DNA from: Megachile rotundata
Lineage: Eukaryota; Arthropoda; Insecta; Hymenoptera; Megachilidae
Reading direction: 5' to 3'
Assembly: GCF_050947335.1 (NCBI RefSeq)
Contig: NW_027474190.1
Location: 1 to 64,000 of the forward strand
Length of the DNA: 64,000 bases
Below the pieces are notes generated by a model that was not told where the DNA came from, made no database searches, and was given only the letters and a program-made list of their open reading frames with translations. The translations under genes and the position numbers were made by a program. Positions 28,343-43,740 of the stretch are shown here, piece after piece (the stretch's first letter is position 1; the number at the start of each line of letters is the position of its first letter).

Positions 28343-31018
28343 CAATCTAACTCTTATTATTAGCCATATTATGCTTATAATATCGATAGAACGACAATTA
28401 CTATACTTATTACAGTTATTATTATCAATCTAACTCATATTATTAGCCATATTATGCTTAAATGATCGATAGAACTACAATTACTATACTCATTACTCTT
28501 ATTATTATCAATCTAACCCATATTATTAGCTATATTATGCTAATATGATCGACAGAACGACAATTACTCTACTTATTACTCTTATTATTATCAATCTAAC
28601 TCATATTATTAACCATATTATGCAGATATGATTCGATAGCACGACATTTGCTATACCTATTACTCTTATTATTATGAATCTAACTCATATTATTAACCAT
28701 ATTATGCAGATATGATCTATAGAACTACAGTTACTATACTCATTACTCTTATTATTATCAATCTAACTCATATTATTAGCCATATTATGCTTACATGATC
28801 GATAGAACGACAATTACTATACTTATTACTCTTATGATTATCAATTTAACTCATATTATTACCCATATTATGCTTATATGATCGATAGAACGACAATTAC
28901 TATACTTATTACTCTTATTATTATGAATCTAACTCATATTATTAACCATATTATGCAGATATGATCGATCGAACGACAATTACTATACTTATTACTCTTA
29001 TTATTATCAATCTAACTCATATTAATAACCATATTATGCTTATATGATCGATAGAACGACAATTACTGTACTTATTACTCTTATCATTATCGATCTAACT
29101 CTTATTATTAGCCATATTATGCTTATAATATCGATAGAGCGACAATTACTATACTTATTACTGTTATTATTATCAATCTAACTCATATTATTAGCCATAT
29201 TATGCTTAAATGATCGATAGAACGACAATTACTATACTCACTACTATTAGTATTATCAATCTAACTCATATTATTAGCCATATTATGCTTATATGATCGA
29301 TAGAACGAGAATTACTATACTCACTACTATTAGTATTATCAATCTAACTCATATTATTAGCCATATTATGGTTATATGATTGACAGGACGACAATTACTA
29401 TACTTATTACACTCACTGTTATCAATCTAACTTATATTATTAACCATATTATGCAAATTTGATCGATAGAACGACAATCACTATACTTATTACTCTTATT
29501 ATTATCAACCTAACTCATATTATTAGCCATATTATGCTTATATGATCGATAGAACGACAATTACTACACTTATTACTATTATTATTATGAATCTAACTCA
29601 TATTATTAACCATATTATGCAGATATGATCGATAGAACTACAATTACTATACTCATTACTCTTATTATTATCAATCTAACTCTTATTATTAGCCATATTA
29701 TGCTTATAATATCGATAGAACGACAATTACTATACTTATTACTGTTATTATTATCAATCTAACTCATATTATGAGCCATATTATGCTTAAATGATCGATA
29801 GAACTACAATTACTGTACTCATTACTCTTATTATTATCAATCTAACCCGTATTATTAGCCATATTATGCTTATATGATCGATAGACCGAGAATTACTATA
29901 CTCACTACTCTTAATATTATCAATCTAACTCTTATTATTAGCCATATTATGCTTATAATATCGATAGAACGACAATTACTATACTTATTACAGTTATTAT
30001 TATCAATCTAACTCATATTATTAGCCATATTATGCTTAAATGATCGATAGAACTACAATTACTATACTCATTACTCTTATTATTATCAATCTAACCCATA
30101 TTATTAGCTATATTATGCTAATATGATCGACAGAACGACAATTACTCTACTTATTACTCTTATTATTATCAATCTAACTCATATTATTAACCATATTATG
30201 CAGATATGATTCGATAGCACGACATTTGCTATACCTATTACTCTTATTATTATGAATCTAACTCATATTATTAACCATATTATGCAGATATGATCTATAG
30301 AACTACAGTTACTATACTCATTACTCTTATTATTATCAATCTAACTCATATTATTAGCCATATTATGCTTACATGATCGATAGAACGACAATTACTATAC
30401 TTATTACTCTTATGATTATCAATTTAACTCATATTATTACCCATATTATGCTTATATGATCGATAGAACGACAATTACTATACTTATTACTCTTATTATT
30501 ATGAATCTAACTCATATTATTAACCATATTATGCAGATATGATCGATCGAACGACAATTACTATACTTATTACTCTTATTATTATCAATCTAACTCATAT
30601 TAATAACCATATTATGCTTATATGATCGATAGAACGACAATTACTGTACTTATTACTCTTATCATTATCGATCTAACTCTTATTATTAGCCATATTATGC
30701 TTATAATATCGATAGAGCGACAATTACTATACTTATTACTGTTATTATTATCAATCTAACTCATATTATTAGCCATATTATGCTTAAATGATCGATAGAA
30801 CGACAATTACTATACTCACTACTATTAGTATTATCAATCTAACTCATATTATTAGCCATATTATGCTTATATGATCGATAGAACGAGAATTACTATACTC
30901 ACTACTATTAGTATTATCAATCTAACTCATGTTATTAGCCATATTATGGTTATATGATTGACAGGACGACAATTACTATACTTATTACACTCACTGTTAT
31001 CAATCTAACTTATATTAT
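28343..31018 (+). repeat. 1,578-bp tandem duplication (first 19-monomer type)
   Basis: About 28343-29920 is followed by a partial second copy, 29921 to about 31,018, at constant offset 1,578 bp (19x83 + 1). Shared private markers are TTACAGTTATT (28411 and 29989) and ATCGATAGAGCGAC within a TATCGATA monomer (near 29.14 and 30.71 kb). The second copy stops where TTATATTATTAACC becomes TTATATTATTAGCC and a GATCGGTAG monomer follows. Its monomer order differs from the 19-monomer unit at 46-58 kb. Confidence 0.87.
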
Positions 31019-31805
31019 TAGCCATATTATGCTTATATGATCGGTAGAACGACAATTACTGTACTTATTGCTCTTATCATTATCGATCTAACTCATATAA
31101 TTAACCATATTATGCAGATATGATCGATAGAACTACAATTACTATACTCATTACTCTTAGTATTATCAATCTAACTCATATTATTAAACATATTATGCTT
31201 ATATGATCGATAGAACGACAATTACTGTACTTATTACTCTTATCATTATCGATCTAACTCTTATTATTAGCCATATTATGCTTATAATATCGATAGAACG
31301 ACAATTACTATACTTATTACTGTTATTATTATCAATCTAACTCATTCTATTAGCCATATTATGCTTATATGATCGATAGAACGACAATTACTATACTTAT
31401 TACTCTTATTATTATCAATCTAACTCATATTATTAGCCATATTATGCTTACATGATCGATAGAACGACAATTACTATACTTATTACTCTTATGATTATCA
31501 ATTTAACTCATATTATTACCCATATTATGCTTATATGATCGATTGAACGACAATTACTATACTTATTACTCTTATTATTATGAATCTAACTCAAATTATT
31601 AACCATATTATGCAGATATGATCGATAGAACGACAATTACTATACTTATTACTCTTATTATTATCAATCTAACTCATATTAATAACCATATTATGCTTAT
31701 ATGATCGATAGAACGACAATTACTCTACTTATTACTCTTATCATTATCGATCTAACTCTTATTATTAGCCATATTATGCTTATAATATCGATAGAACGAC
31801 AATTA
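31019..31805 (+). repeat. Linker block related to 8.0-8.8 kb
   Basis: This piece matches about 8.02-8.78 kb at offset 23,001 bp (277 monomers plus 10 counted inserted bases), including the copy-A form in which two monomers are absent after CATTCTATTAGCC. Near 31.72 kb it carries CTCTACTTATTACTC before TCATTATCGATC, a combination shared with 11.46 kb. At about 31,806 it switches to the start of copy C. Confidence 0.8.
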
Positions 31806-34800
31806 CTATACTCATTACTCTTATTATTATCAATCTAACTCTTATTATTAGCCATATTATGCATATAATATCGATAGAACGACAATTACTATACTTATTA
31901 CTGTTATTATTATCAATCTAACTCATATTATGAGCCATATTATGCTTAAATGATCGATAGAACTGCAATTACTGTACTCATTACTCTTATTATTATCAAT
32001 CTAACCCATATTATTAGCCATATTATGCTTATATGATCGATAGACCGAGAATTACTATACTCACTACTCTTAATATTATCAATCTAACTCTTATTATTAG
32101 CCATATTATGCTTATAATATCGATAGAACGACAATTACTATACTTATTACTGTTATTATTATCAATCTAACTCATATTATTAGCCATATTATGCTTAAAT
32201 GATCGATAGAACTACAATTACTATACTCATTACTCTTATTATTATCAATCTAACCCATATTATTAGCTATATTATGCTAATATGATCGACAGAACGACAA
32301 TTACTCTACTTATTACTCTTATTATTATCAATCTAACTCATATTATTAACCATATTATGCAGATATGATCGATAGCACGACATTTGCTATACCTATTACT
32401 CTTATTATTATGAATCTAACTCATATTATTAACCATATTATGCAGATATGATCTATAGAACTACAGTTACTATACTCATTACTCTTATTATTATCAATCT
32501 AACTCATATTATTAGCCATATTATGCTTACATGATCGATAGAACGACAATTACTATACTTATTACTCTTATTATTATCAATTTAACTCATATTATTACCC
32601 ATATTATGCTTATATGATCGATAGAACGACAATTACTATACTTATTACTCTTATTATTATGAATCTAACTCATATTATTAACCATATTATGCAGATATGA
32701 TCGATAGAACGACAATTACTATACTTATTACTCTTATTATTATCAATCTAACTCATATTATTAACCATATTATGCTTATATGATCGATAGAACGGCAATT
32801 ACTCTACTTATTACTCTTATTGTTATCAATCTAACTGATATTATTAACCATATTATGCAGATATGATTCGATAGCACGACATTTGCTATACCTATTACTC
32901 TTATTATTATGAATCTAACTCATATTATTAACCATATTATGCAGATATGATCGATCGAACGACAATTACTATACTTATTACTCTTATTATTATCAATCTA
33001 ACTCATATTAATAACCATATTATGCTTATATGATCGATAGAACGACAATTACTGTACTTATTACTCTTATCATTATCGATCTAACTCTTATTATTAGCCA
33101 TATTATGCTTATAATATCGATAGAACGACAATTACTATACTTATTACTGTTATTATTATCAATCTAACTCATATTATTACCCATATTATGCTTATATGAT
33201 CGATAGAACGACAATTACTATACTTATTACTCTTATTATTATGAATCTAACTCATATTATTAACCATATTATGCAGATATGATCGATCGAACTACAATTA
33301 CTATACTCATTACTCTTATTATTATCAATCTAACTCTTATTATTAGCCATATTATGCTTATAATATCGATAGAACGACAATTACTATACTTATTACTGTT
33401 ATTATTATCAATCTAACTCATATTATGAGCCATATTATGCTTAAATGATCGATAGAACTACAATTACTGTACTCATTACACTTATTATTATCAATCTAAC
33501 CCATATTATTAGCCATATTATGCTTATATGATCGATAGAACGAGAATTACTATACTCACTACTATTAGTATTATCAATCTAACTCATATTATTAGCCATA
33601 TTATGCTTATATTGTCGATAGAACGACAATTACTATACTTATTACTGTTATTACTATCAATCTAACTCATATTATTAGCCATATTATGCTTAAATGATCG
33701 ATAGAACGACAATTACTATACTTATTACACTCACTGTTATCAATCTAACTCATATTATTAACCATATTATGCAGATATGATCGATAGCACGACATTTACT
33801 ATACCGATTACTCTTATTATTATCAGCCTAACTCATATTATTAGCCATATTATGCTTATATGATCGACAGAACGACAACTACTATACTTATTACACTCAC
33901 TGTTATCAATCTAACTCATATTATTAGCCATATTATGCTTATATGATCGATAGAACGACAATTACTATACTCATTACTCTTATTATTATCAATCTAACTC
34001 ATATTATTAGCCATATTATGCTTATATTATCGATAGAACGACAACTACTATACTTATTACTGTTATTATTATCAATCTAACTCATATTATTAGCCATATT
34101 ATGCTTAAATGATCGATAGAGCGACAATTACTATACTTATTACTCTTATTATTATCAATCTAACTCATATTATTAGCCATATTATGCTTATATGATCGAT
34201 AGAACGACAAATACTATACTTATTACTCTTATTATTATCAATCTAACTCATATTATTAACCATATTATGCTAATATGATCGATAGAACGACAATTACTAT
34301 ACTTATTACACCCACTATTATCAATCTAACTCATATTATTAACCATGTTATGCAGATATGATCGATAGCACGACATTTACTATATTTATTACTCTTATTA
34401 TTATCAACCTAACTCATATTATTAGCCATATTATGCTTATATGATCGATAGAACGACAATTACTATACTTATTATTCTTATTTTTATCAGCCCAACTCAT
34501 ATTATTCGCCATATTATGCTTAAATGATTGATAGAACGACAATTACTATACTTATTACTCTTATTATTATCAATCTAACTCATATTATTAACCATACTAT
34601 ACTTATATGATCGACAGAACAACAATTACTATACTTATTACACTTACTATTATCAATCTAACTCATATTATTAGCCATATTATGCTTATATGATCGGTAG
34701 AACGACAATTACTGTACTTATTGCTCTTATCATTATCGATCTAACTCATATAATTAACCATATTATGCAGATATGATCGATAGAACTACAATTACTATAC

Positions 34801-37800
34801 TCATTACTCTTAGTATTATCAATCTAACTCATATTATTAAACATATTATGCTTATATGATCGATAGAACGACAATTACTGTACTTATTACTCTTATCATT
34901 ATCGATCTAACTCTTATTATTAGCCATATTATGCTTATAATATCGACAGAACGACAATTACTATACTTATTACTGTTATTATTATCAATCTAACTCATTC
35001 TATTAGCCATATTATGCTTATATGATCGATAGAACGACAATTGCTACACTTATTACTATTATTATTATGAATCTAACTCATATTATTAACCGTATTATGC
35101 AGATATGATCGATAGAACTACAATTACTGTACTCATTACTCTTATTATTATCAATCTAACCCATATTATTAGCCATATTATGCTTATATGATCGATAGAA
35201 CGACAATTACTATGCATATTACTCTTATTATTATCAATCTAACTCATATTATTAGCCATATTATGGTTATATGATTGACAGGACGACAATTACTATACTT
35301 ATTACACTCACTGTTATCAATATAACTTATATTATTAACCATATTATGCAAATTTGATCGATAGAACGAGAATCACTATACTTATTACTCTTATTATTAT
35401 CATCAACCTAACTCATATTATTAGCCATATTATGCTTATATGATCGATAGAACGACAATTACTACACTTATTACTATTATTATTCTGAATCTAACTCATA
35501 TTATTAACCATATTATGCAGATATGATCGATAGAACTACAATTACTATACTCATTACTCTTATTATTATCAATCTAACTCTTATTATTAGCCATATTATG
35601 CTTATAATATCGATAGAACGACAATTACTATACTTATTACTGTTATTATTATCAATCTAACTCATATTATGAGCCATATTATGCTTAAATGATCGATAGA
35701 ACTACAATTACTGTACTCATTACTCTTATTATTATCAATCTAACCCATATTATTAGCCATATTATGCTTATATGATCGATAGACCGAGAATTACTATACT
35801 CACTACTCTTAATATTATCAATCTAACTCTTATTATTAGCCATATTATGCTTATAATATCGATAGAACGACAATTACTATACTTATTACTGTTATTATTA
35901 TCAATCTAACTCATATTATTAGCCATATTATGCTTAAATGATCGATAGAACTACAATTACTATACTCATTACTCTTATTATTATCAATCTAACCCATATT
36001 ATTAGCTATATTATGCTAATATGATCGACAGAACGACAATTACTCTACTTATTACTCTTATTATTATCAATCTAACTCATATTATTAACCATATTATGCA
36101 GATATGATTCGATAGCACGACATTTGCTATACCTATTACTCTTATTATTATGAATCTAACTCATATTATTAACCATATTATGCAGACATGATCTATAGAA
36201 CTACAGTTACTATACTCATTACTCTTATTATTATCAATCTAACTCATATTATTAGCCATATTATGCTTACATGATCGATAGAACGACAATTACTATACTT
36301 ATTACTCTTATGATTATCAATTTAACTCATATTATTACCCATATTATGCTTATATGATCGATAGAACGACAATTACTATACTTATTACTCTTATTATTAT
36401 GAATCTAACTCATATTATTAACCATATTATGCAGATATGATCGATCGAACGACAATTACTATACTTATTACTCTTATTATTATCAATCTAACTCATATTA
36501 ATAACCATATTATGCTTATATGATCGATAGAACGACAATTACTGTACTTATTACTCTTATCATTATCGATCTAACTCTTATTATTAGCCATATTATGCTT
36601 ATAATATCGATAGAACGACAATTACTATACTTATTACTGTTATTATTATCAATCTAACTCATATTATTAGCCATATTATGCTTAAATGATCGATAGAACG
36701 ACAATTACTATACTCACTACTATTAGTATTATCAATCTAACTCATATTATTAGCCATATTATGCTTATATGATCGATAGAACGAGAATTACTATACTCAC
36801 TACTATTAGTATTATCAATCTAACTCATATTATTAGCCATATTATGGTTATATGATTGACAGGACGACAATTACTATACTTATTACACTCACTGTTATCA
36901 ATCTAACTTATATTATTAACCATATTATGCAAATTTGATCGATAGAACGAGAATCACTATACTTATTACTCTTATTATTATCAACCTAACTCATATTATT
37001 AGCCATATTATGCTTATATGATCGATAGAACGACAATTACTACACTTATTACTATTATTATTATGAATCTAACTCATATTATTAACCATATTATGCAGAT
37101 ATGATCGATAGAACTACAATTACTATACTCATTACTCTTATTATTATCAATCTAACTCTTATTATTAGCCATATTATGCTTATAATATCGATAGAACGAC
37201 AATTACTATACTTATTACTGTTATTATTATCAATCTAACTCATATTATGAGCCATATTATGCTTAAATGATCGATAGAACTACAATTACTGTACTCATTA
37301 CTCTTATTATTATCAATCTAACCCATATTATTAGCCATATTATGCTTATATGATCGATAGAACGAGAATTACTATACTCACTACTATTAGTATTATCAAT
37401 CTAACTCATATTATTAGCCATATTATGCTTATATTGTCGATAGAACGACAATTACTATACTTATTACTGTTATTACTATCAATCTAACTCATATTATTAG
37501 CCATATTATGCTTAAATGATCGATAGAACGACAATTACTATACTTATTACACCCACTATTATCAATCTAACTCATATTATTAACCATGTTATGCAGATAT
37601 GATCGATAGCACGACATTTACTATATTTATTACTCTTATTATTATCAACCTAACTCATATTATTAGCCATATTATGCTTATATGATCGATAGAACGACAA
37701 TTACTATACTTATTATTCTTATTTTTATCAGCCCAACTCATATTATTCGCCATATTATGCTTAAATGATCGATAGAACGACAATTACTATACTTATTACT

Positions 37801-40800
37801 CTTATTATTATCAATCTAACTCATATTATTAACCATACTATACTTATATGATCGACAGAACAACAATTACTATACTTATTACACTTACTATTATCAATCT
37901 AACTCATATTATTAGCCATATTATGCTTATATGATCGGTAGAACGACAATTACTGTACTTATTGCTCTTATCATTATCGATCTAACTCATATAATTAACC
38001 ATATTATGCAGATATGATCGATAGAACTACAATTACTATACTCATTACTCTTAGTATTATCAATCTAACTCATATTATTAAACATATTATGCTTATATGA
38101 TCGATAGAACGACAATTACTGTACTTATTACTCTTATCATTATCGATCTAACTCTTATTATTAGCCATATTATGCTTATAATATCGATAGAACGACAATT
38201 ACTATACTTATTACTGTTATTATTATCAATCTAACTCATTCTATTAGCCATATTATGCTTATATGATCGATAGAACGACAATTACTATACTTATTACTCT
38301 TATTATTATCAATCTAACTCATATTATTAACCATATTATGCTTATATGATCGATAGAACGGCAATTACTCTACTTATTACTCTTATTATTATCAATCTAA
38401 CTGATATTATTAACCATATTATGCAGATATTATCGATAGCACGACATTTGCTATACCTATTACTCTTATTATTATCAATCTAACTCATATTATTAGCCAT
38501 ATTATGCTTACATGATCGATAGAACGACAATTACTATACTTATTACTCTTATGATTATCAATTTAACTCATATTATTACCCATATTATGCTTATATGATC
38601 GATTGAACGACAATTACTATACTTATTACTCTTATTATTATGAATCTAACTCAAATTATTAACCATATTATGCAGATATGATCGATAGAACGACAATTAC
38701 TATACTTATTACTCTTATTATTATCAATCTAACTCATATTAATAACCATATTATGCTTATATGATCGATAGAACGACAATTACTGTACTTATTACTCTTA
38801 TCATTATCGATCTAACTCTTATTATTAGCCATATTATGCTTATAATATCGATAGAACGACAATTACTATACTTATTACTGTTATTATTATCAATCTAACT
38901 CATTCTATTAGCCATATTATGCTTATATGATCGATAGAACGACAATTACTATGCATATTACTCTTATTATTATCAATCTAACTCATATTATTAGCCATAT
39001 TATGGTTATATGATTGACAGGACGACAATTACTATACTTATTACACTCACTGTTATCAATCTAACTTATATTATTAACCATATTATGCAAATTTGATCGA
39101 TAGAACGACAATCACTATACTTATTACTCTTATTATTATCAACCTAACTCATATTATTAGCCATATTATGCTTATATGATCGATAGAACGACAATTACTA
39201 CACTTATTACTATTATTATTATGAATCTAACTCATATTATTAACCATATTATGCAGATATGATCGATAGAACTACAATTACTATACTCATTACTCTTATT
39301 ATTATCAATCTAACTCTTATTATTAGCCATATTATGCTTATAATATCGATAGAACGACAATTACTATACTTATTACTGTTATTATTATCAATCTAACTCA
39401 TATTATGAGCCATATTATGCTTAAATGATCGATAGAACTGCAATTACTGTACTCATTACTCTTATTATTATCAATCTAACCCATATTATTAGCCATATTA
39501 TGCTTATATGATCGATAGACCGAGAATTACTATACTCACTACTCTTAATATTATCAATCTAACTCTTATTATTAGCCATATTATGCTTATAATATCGATA
39601 GAACGACAATTACTATACTTATTACTGTTATTATTATCAATCTAACTCATATTATTAGCCATATTATGCTTAAATGATCGATAGAACTACAATTACTATA
39701 CTCATTACTCTTATTATTATCAATCTAACCCATATTATTAGCTATATTATGCTAATATGATCGACAGAACGACAATTACTCTACTTATTACTCTTATTAT
39801 TATCAATCTAACTCATATTATTAACCATATTATGCAGATATGATCGATAGCACGACATTTGCTATACCTATTACTCTTATTATTATGAATCTAACTCATA
39901 TTATTAACCATATTATGCAGATATGATCTATAGAACTACAGTTACTATACTCATTACTCTTATTATTATCAATCTAACTCATATTATTAGCCATATCATG
40001 CTTACATGATCGATAGAACGACAATTACTATACTTATTACTCTTATTATTATCAATTTAACTCATATTATTACCCATATTATGCTTATATGATCGATAGA
40101 ACGACAATTACTATACTTATTACTCTTATTATTATGAATCTAACTCATATTATTAACCATATTATGCAGATATGATCGATAGAACGACAATTACTATACT
40201 TATTACTCTTATTATTATCAATCTAACTCATATTATTAACCATATTATGCTTATATGATCGATAGAACGGCAATTACTCTACTTATTACTCTTATTATTA
40301 TCAATCTAACTGATATTATTAACCATATTATGCAGATATGATTCGATAGCACGACATTTGCTATACCTATTACTCTTATTATTATGAATCTAACTCATAT
40401 TATTAACCATATTATGCAGATATGATCTATAGAACTACAGTTACTATACTCATTACTCCTATTATTATCAATCTAACTCATATTATTAGCCATATTATGC
40501 TTACATGATTGATAGAACGACAATTACTATACTTATTACTCTTATGATTATCAATTTAACTCATATTATTACCCATATTATGCTTATATGATCGATAGAA
40601 CGACAATTACTATACTTATTACTCTTATTATTATGAATCTAACTCATATTATTAACCATATTATGCAGATATGATCGATCGAACGACAATTACTATACTT
40701 ATTACTCTTATTATTATCAATCTAACTCATATTAATAACCATATTATGCTTATATGATCGATAGAACGACAATTACTGTACTTATTACTCTTATCATTAT

Positions 40801-41000
40801 CGATCTAACTCTTATTATTAGCCATATTATGCTTATAATATCGATAGAACGACAATTACTATACTTATTACTGTTATTATTATCAATCTAACTCATTCTA
40901 TTAGCCATATTATGCTTATATGATCGATAGAACGACAATTACTATGCATATTACTCTTATTATTATCAATCTAACTCATATTATTAGCCATATTATGCTT
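31806..41000 (+). repeat. Long higher-order block, copy C
   Basis: Bases 31806 to about 32.6 kb match copy B from 11959 at offset 19,847; from then on the offset is 17,937, so copy C lacks exactly one 1,910-bp unit. It retains TACCCATATT near 33.18 kb where all duplicated units in A and B have TACCCCTATT. Single-base private changes include ATGCATATAATATCG near 31.86 kb and ACATGATTGATAG near 40.51 kb. The match ends near 41,000, where ATGGTTATATGATTG is replaced by ATGCTTATATTGTCG. Confidence 0.88.
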
Positions 41001-43740
41001 ATATTGTCGATAGAACGACAATTACTATACTTATTACTCTTATTATTATCAATCTAACTCATATTATTAGCCATATTATGCTTATATGATCGATAGAACG
41101 ACAAATACTATACTTATTACTCTTATTATTATCAATCTAACTCATATTATTAACCATATTATGCTAATATGATCGATAGAACGACAATTACTATACTTAT
41201 TACACCCACTATTATCAATCTAACTCATATTATTAACCATGTTATGCAGATATGATCGATAGCACGACATTTACTATATTTATTACTCTTATTATTATCA
41301 ACCTAACTCATATTATTAGCCATATTATGCTTATATGATCGATAGAACGACAATTACTATACTTATTATTCTTATTTTTATCAGCCCAACTCATATTATT
41401 CGCCATATTATGCTTAAATGATTGATAGAACGACAATTACTATACTTATCACTCTTATTATTATCAATCTAACTCATATTATTAACCATACTATACTTAT
41501 ATGATCGACAGAACAACAATTACTATACTTATTACACTTACTATTATCAATCTAACTCATATTATTAGCCATATTATGCTTATATGATCGGTAGAACGAC
41601 AATTACTGTACTTATTGCTCTTATCATTATCGATCTAACTCATATAATTAACCATATTATGCAGATATGATCGATAGAACTACAATTACTATACTCATTA
41701 CTCTTAGTATTATCAATCTAACTCATATTATTAAACATATTATGCTTATATGATCGATAGAACGACAATTACTGTACTTATTACTCTTATCATTATCGAT
41801 CTAACTCTTATTATTAGCCATATTATGCTTATAATATCGACAGAACGACAATTACTATACTTATTACTGTTATTATTATCAATCTAACTCATTCTATTAG
41901 CCATATTATGCTTATATGATCGATAGAACGACAATTGCTACACTTATTACTATTATTATTATGAATCTAACTCATATTATTAACCGTATTATGCAGATAT
42001 GATCGATAGAACTACAATTACTGTACTCATTACTCTTATTATTATCAATCTAACCCATATTATTAGCCATATTATGCTTATATGATCGATAGAACGAGAA
42101 TTACTATACTCACTACTATTAGTATTATCAATCTAACTCATATTATTAGCCATATTATGCTTATATTGTCGATAGAACGACAATTACTATACTCATTACT
42201 GTTATTACTATCAATCTAGCTCATATTATTAGCCATATTATGCTTAAATGATCGATAGAACGACAATTACTATACTTATTACACTCACTGTTATCAATCT
42301 AACTCATATTATTAACCATATTATGCAGATATGATCGATAGAACGACAATTACTATACTTATTACTCTTATTATTATCAATCTAACTCATATTATTAACC
42401 ATATTATGCTTATATGATCGATAGAACGGCAATTACTCTACTTATTACTCTTATTATTATCAATCTAACTGATATTATTAACCATATTATGCAGATATGA
42501 TTCGATAGCACGACATTTGCTATACCTATTACTCTTATTATTATGAATCTAACTCATATTATTAACCATATTATGCAGATATGATCTATAGAACTACAGT
42601 TACTATACTCATTACTCTTATTATTATCAATCTAACTCATATTATTAGCCATATTATGCTTACATGATCGATAGAACGACAATTACTATACTTATTACTC
42701 TTATGATTATCAATTTAACTCATATCATTACCCATATTATGCTTATATGATCGATAGAACGACAATTACTATACTTATTACTCTTATTATTATGAATCTA
42801 ACTCATATTATTAACCATATTATGCAGATATGATCGATCGAACGACAATTACTATACTTATTACTCTTATTATTATCAATCTAACTCATATTAATAACCA
42901 TATTATGCTTATATGATCGATAGAACGACAATTACTGTACTTATTACTCTTATCATTATCGATCTAACTCTTATTATTAGCCATATTATGCTTATAATAT
43001 CGATAGAACGACAATTACTATACTTATTACTGTTATTATTATCAATCTAACTCATATTATTAGCCATATTATGCTTAAATGATCGATAGAACGACAATTA
43101 CTATACTCACTACTATTAGTATTATCAATCTAACTCATATTATTAGCCATATTATGCTTATATGATCGATAGAACGAGAATTACTATACTCACTACTATT
43201 AGTATTATCAATCTAACTCATATTATTAGCCATATTATGGTTATATGATTGACAGGACGACAATTACTATACTTATTACACTCACTGTTATCAATCTAAC
43301 TTATATTATTAACCATATTATGCAAATTTGATCGATAGAACGAGAATCACTATACTTATTACTCTTATTATTATCAACCTAACTCATATTATTAGCCATA
43401 TTATGCTTATATGATCGATAGAACGACAATTACTACACTTATTACTATTATTATTATCAATCTAACTCATATTATTAACCATACTATACTTATATGATCG
43501 ACAGAACAACAATTACTATACTTATTACACTTACTATTATCAATCTAACTCATATTATTAGCCATATTATGCTTATATGATCGGTAGAACGACAATTACT
43601 GTACTTATTGCTCTTATCATTATCGATCTAACTCATATAATTAACCATATTATGCAGATATGATCGATAGAACTACAATTACTATACTCATTACTCTTAG
43701 TATTATCAATCTAACTCATATTATTAAACATATTATGCTT
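41001..43740 (+). repeat. Patchwork segment after copy C
   Basis: About 41.05-42.14 kb matches 27.27-28.35 kb. About 42.0-43.04 kb matches 51.72-52.75 kb, sharing CTATACTCATTACTGTTATT (near 42.19 and 51.90 kb), which I saw nowhere else. About 42.47-43.45 kb also resembles 18.14-19.12 kb at offset 24,330 bp. The last part, about 43.45-43.74 kb, repeats the CATACTATACTT to AAACATATTATGC series also seen at 9.58-9.88 kb. All junctions keep the 83-bp register. Confidence 0.78.

Noticed and set aside
41000..41010. Possible assembly break where copy C stops
   Set aside because: The junction keeps the monomer register and both sides are known array variants, so it can equally be a true exchange breakpoint; sequence alone cannot tell.
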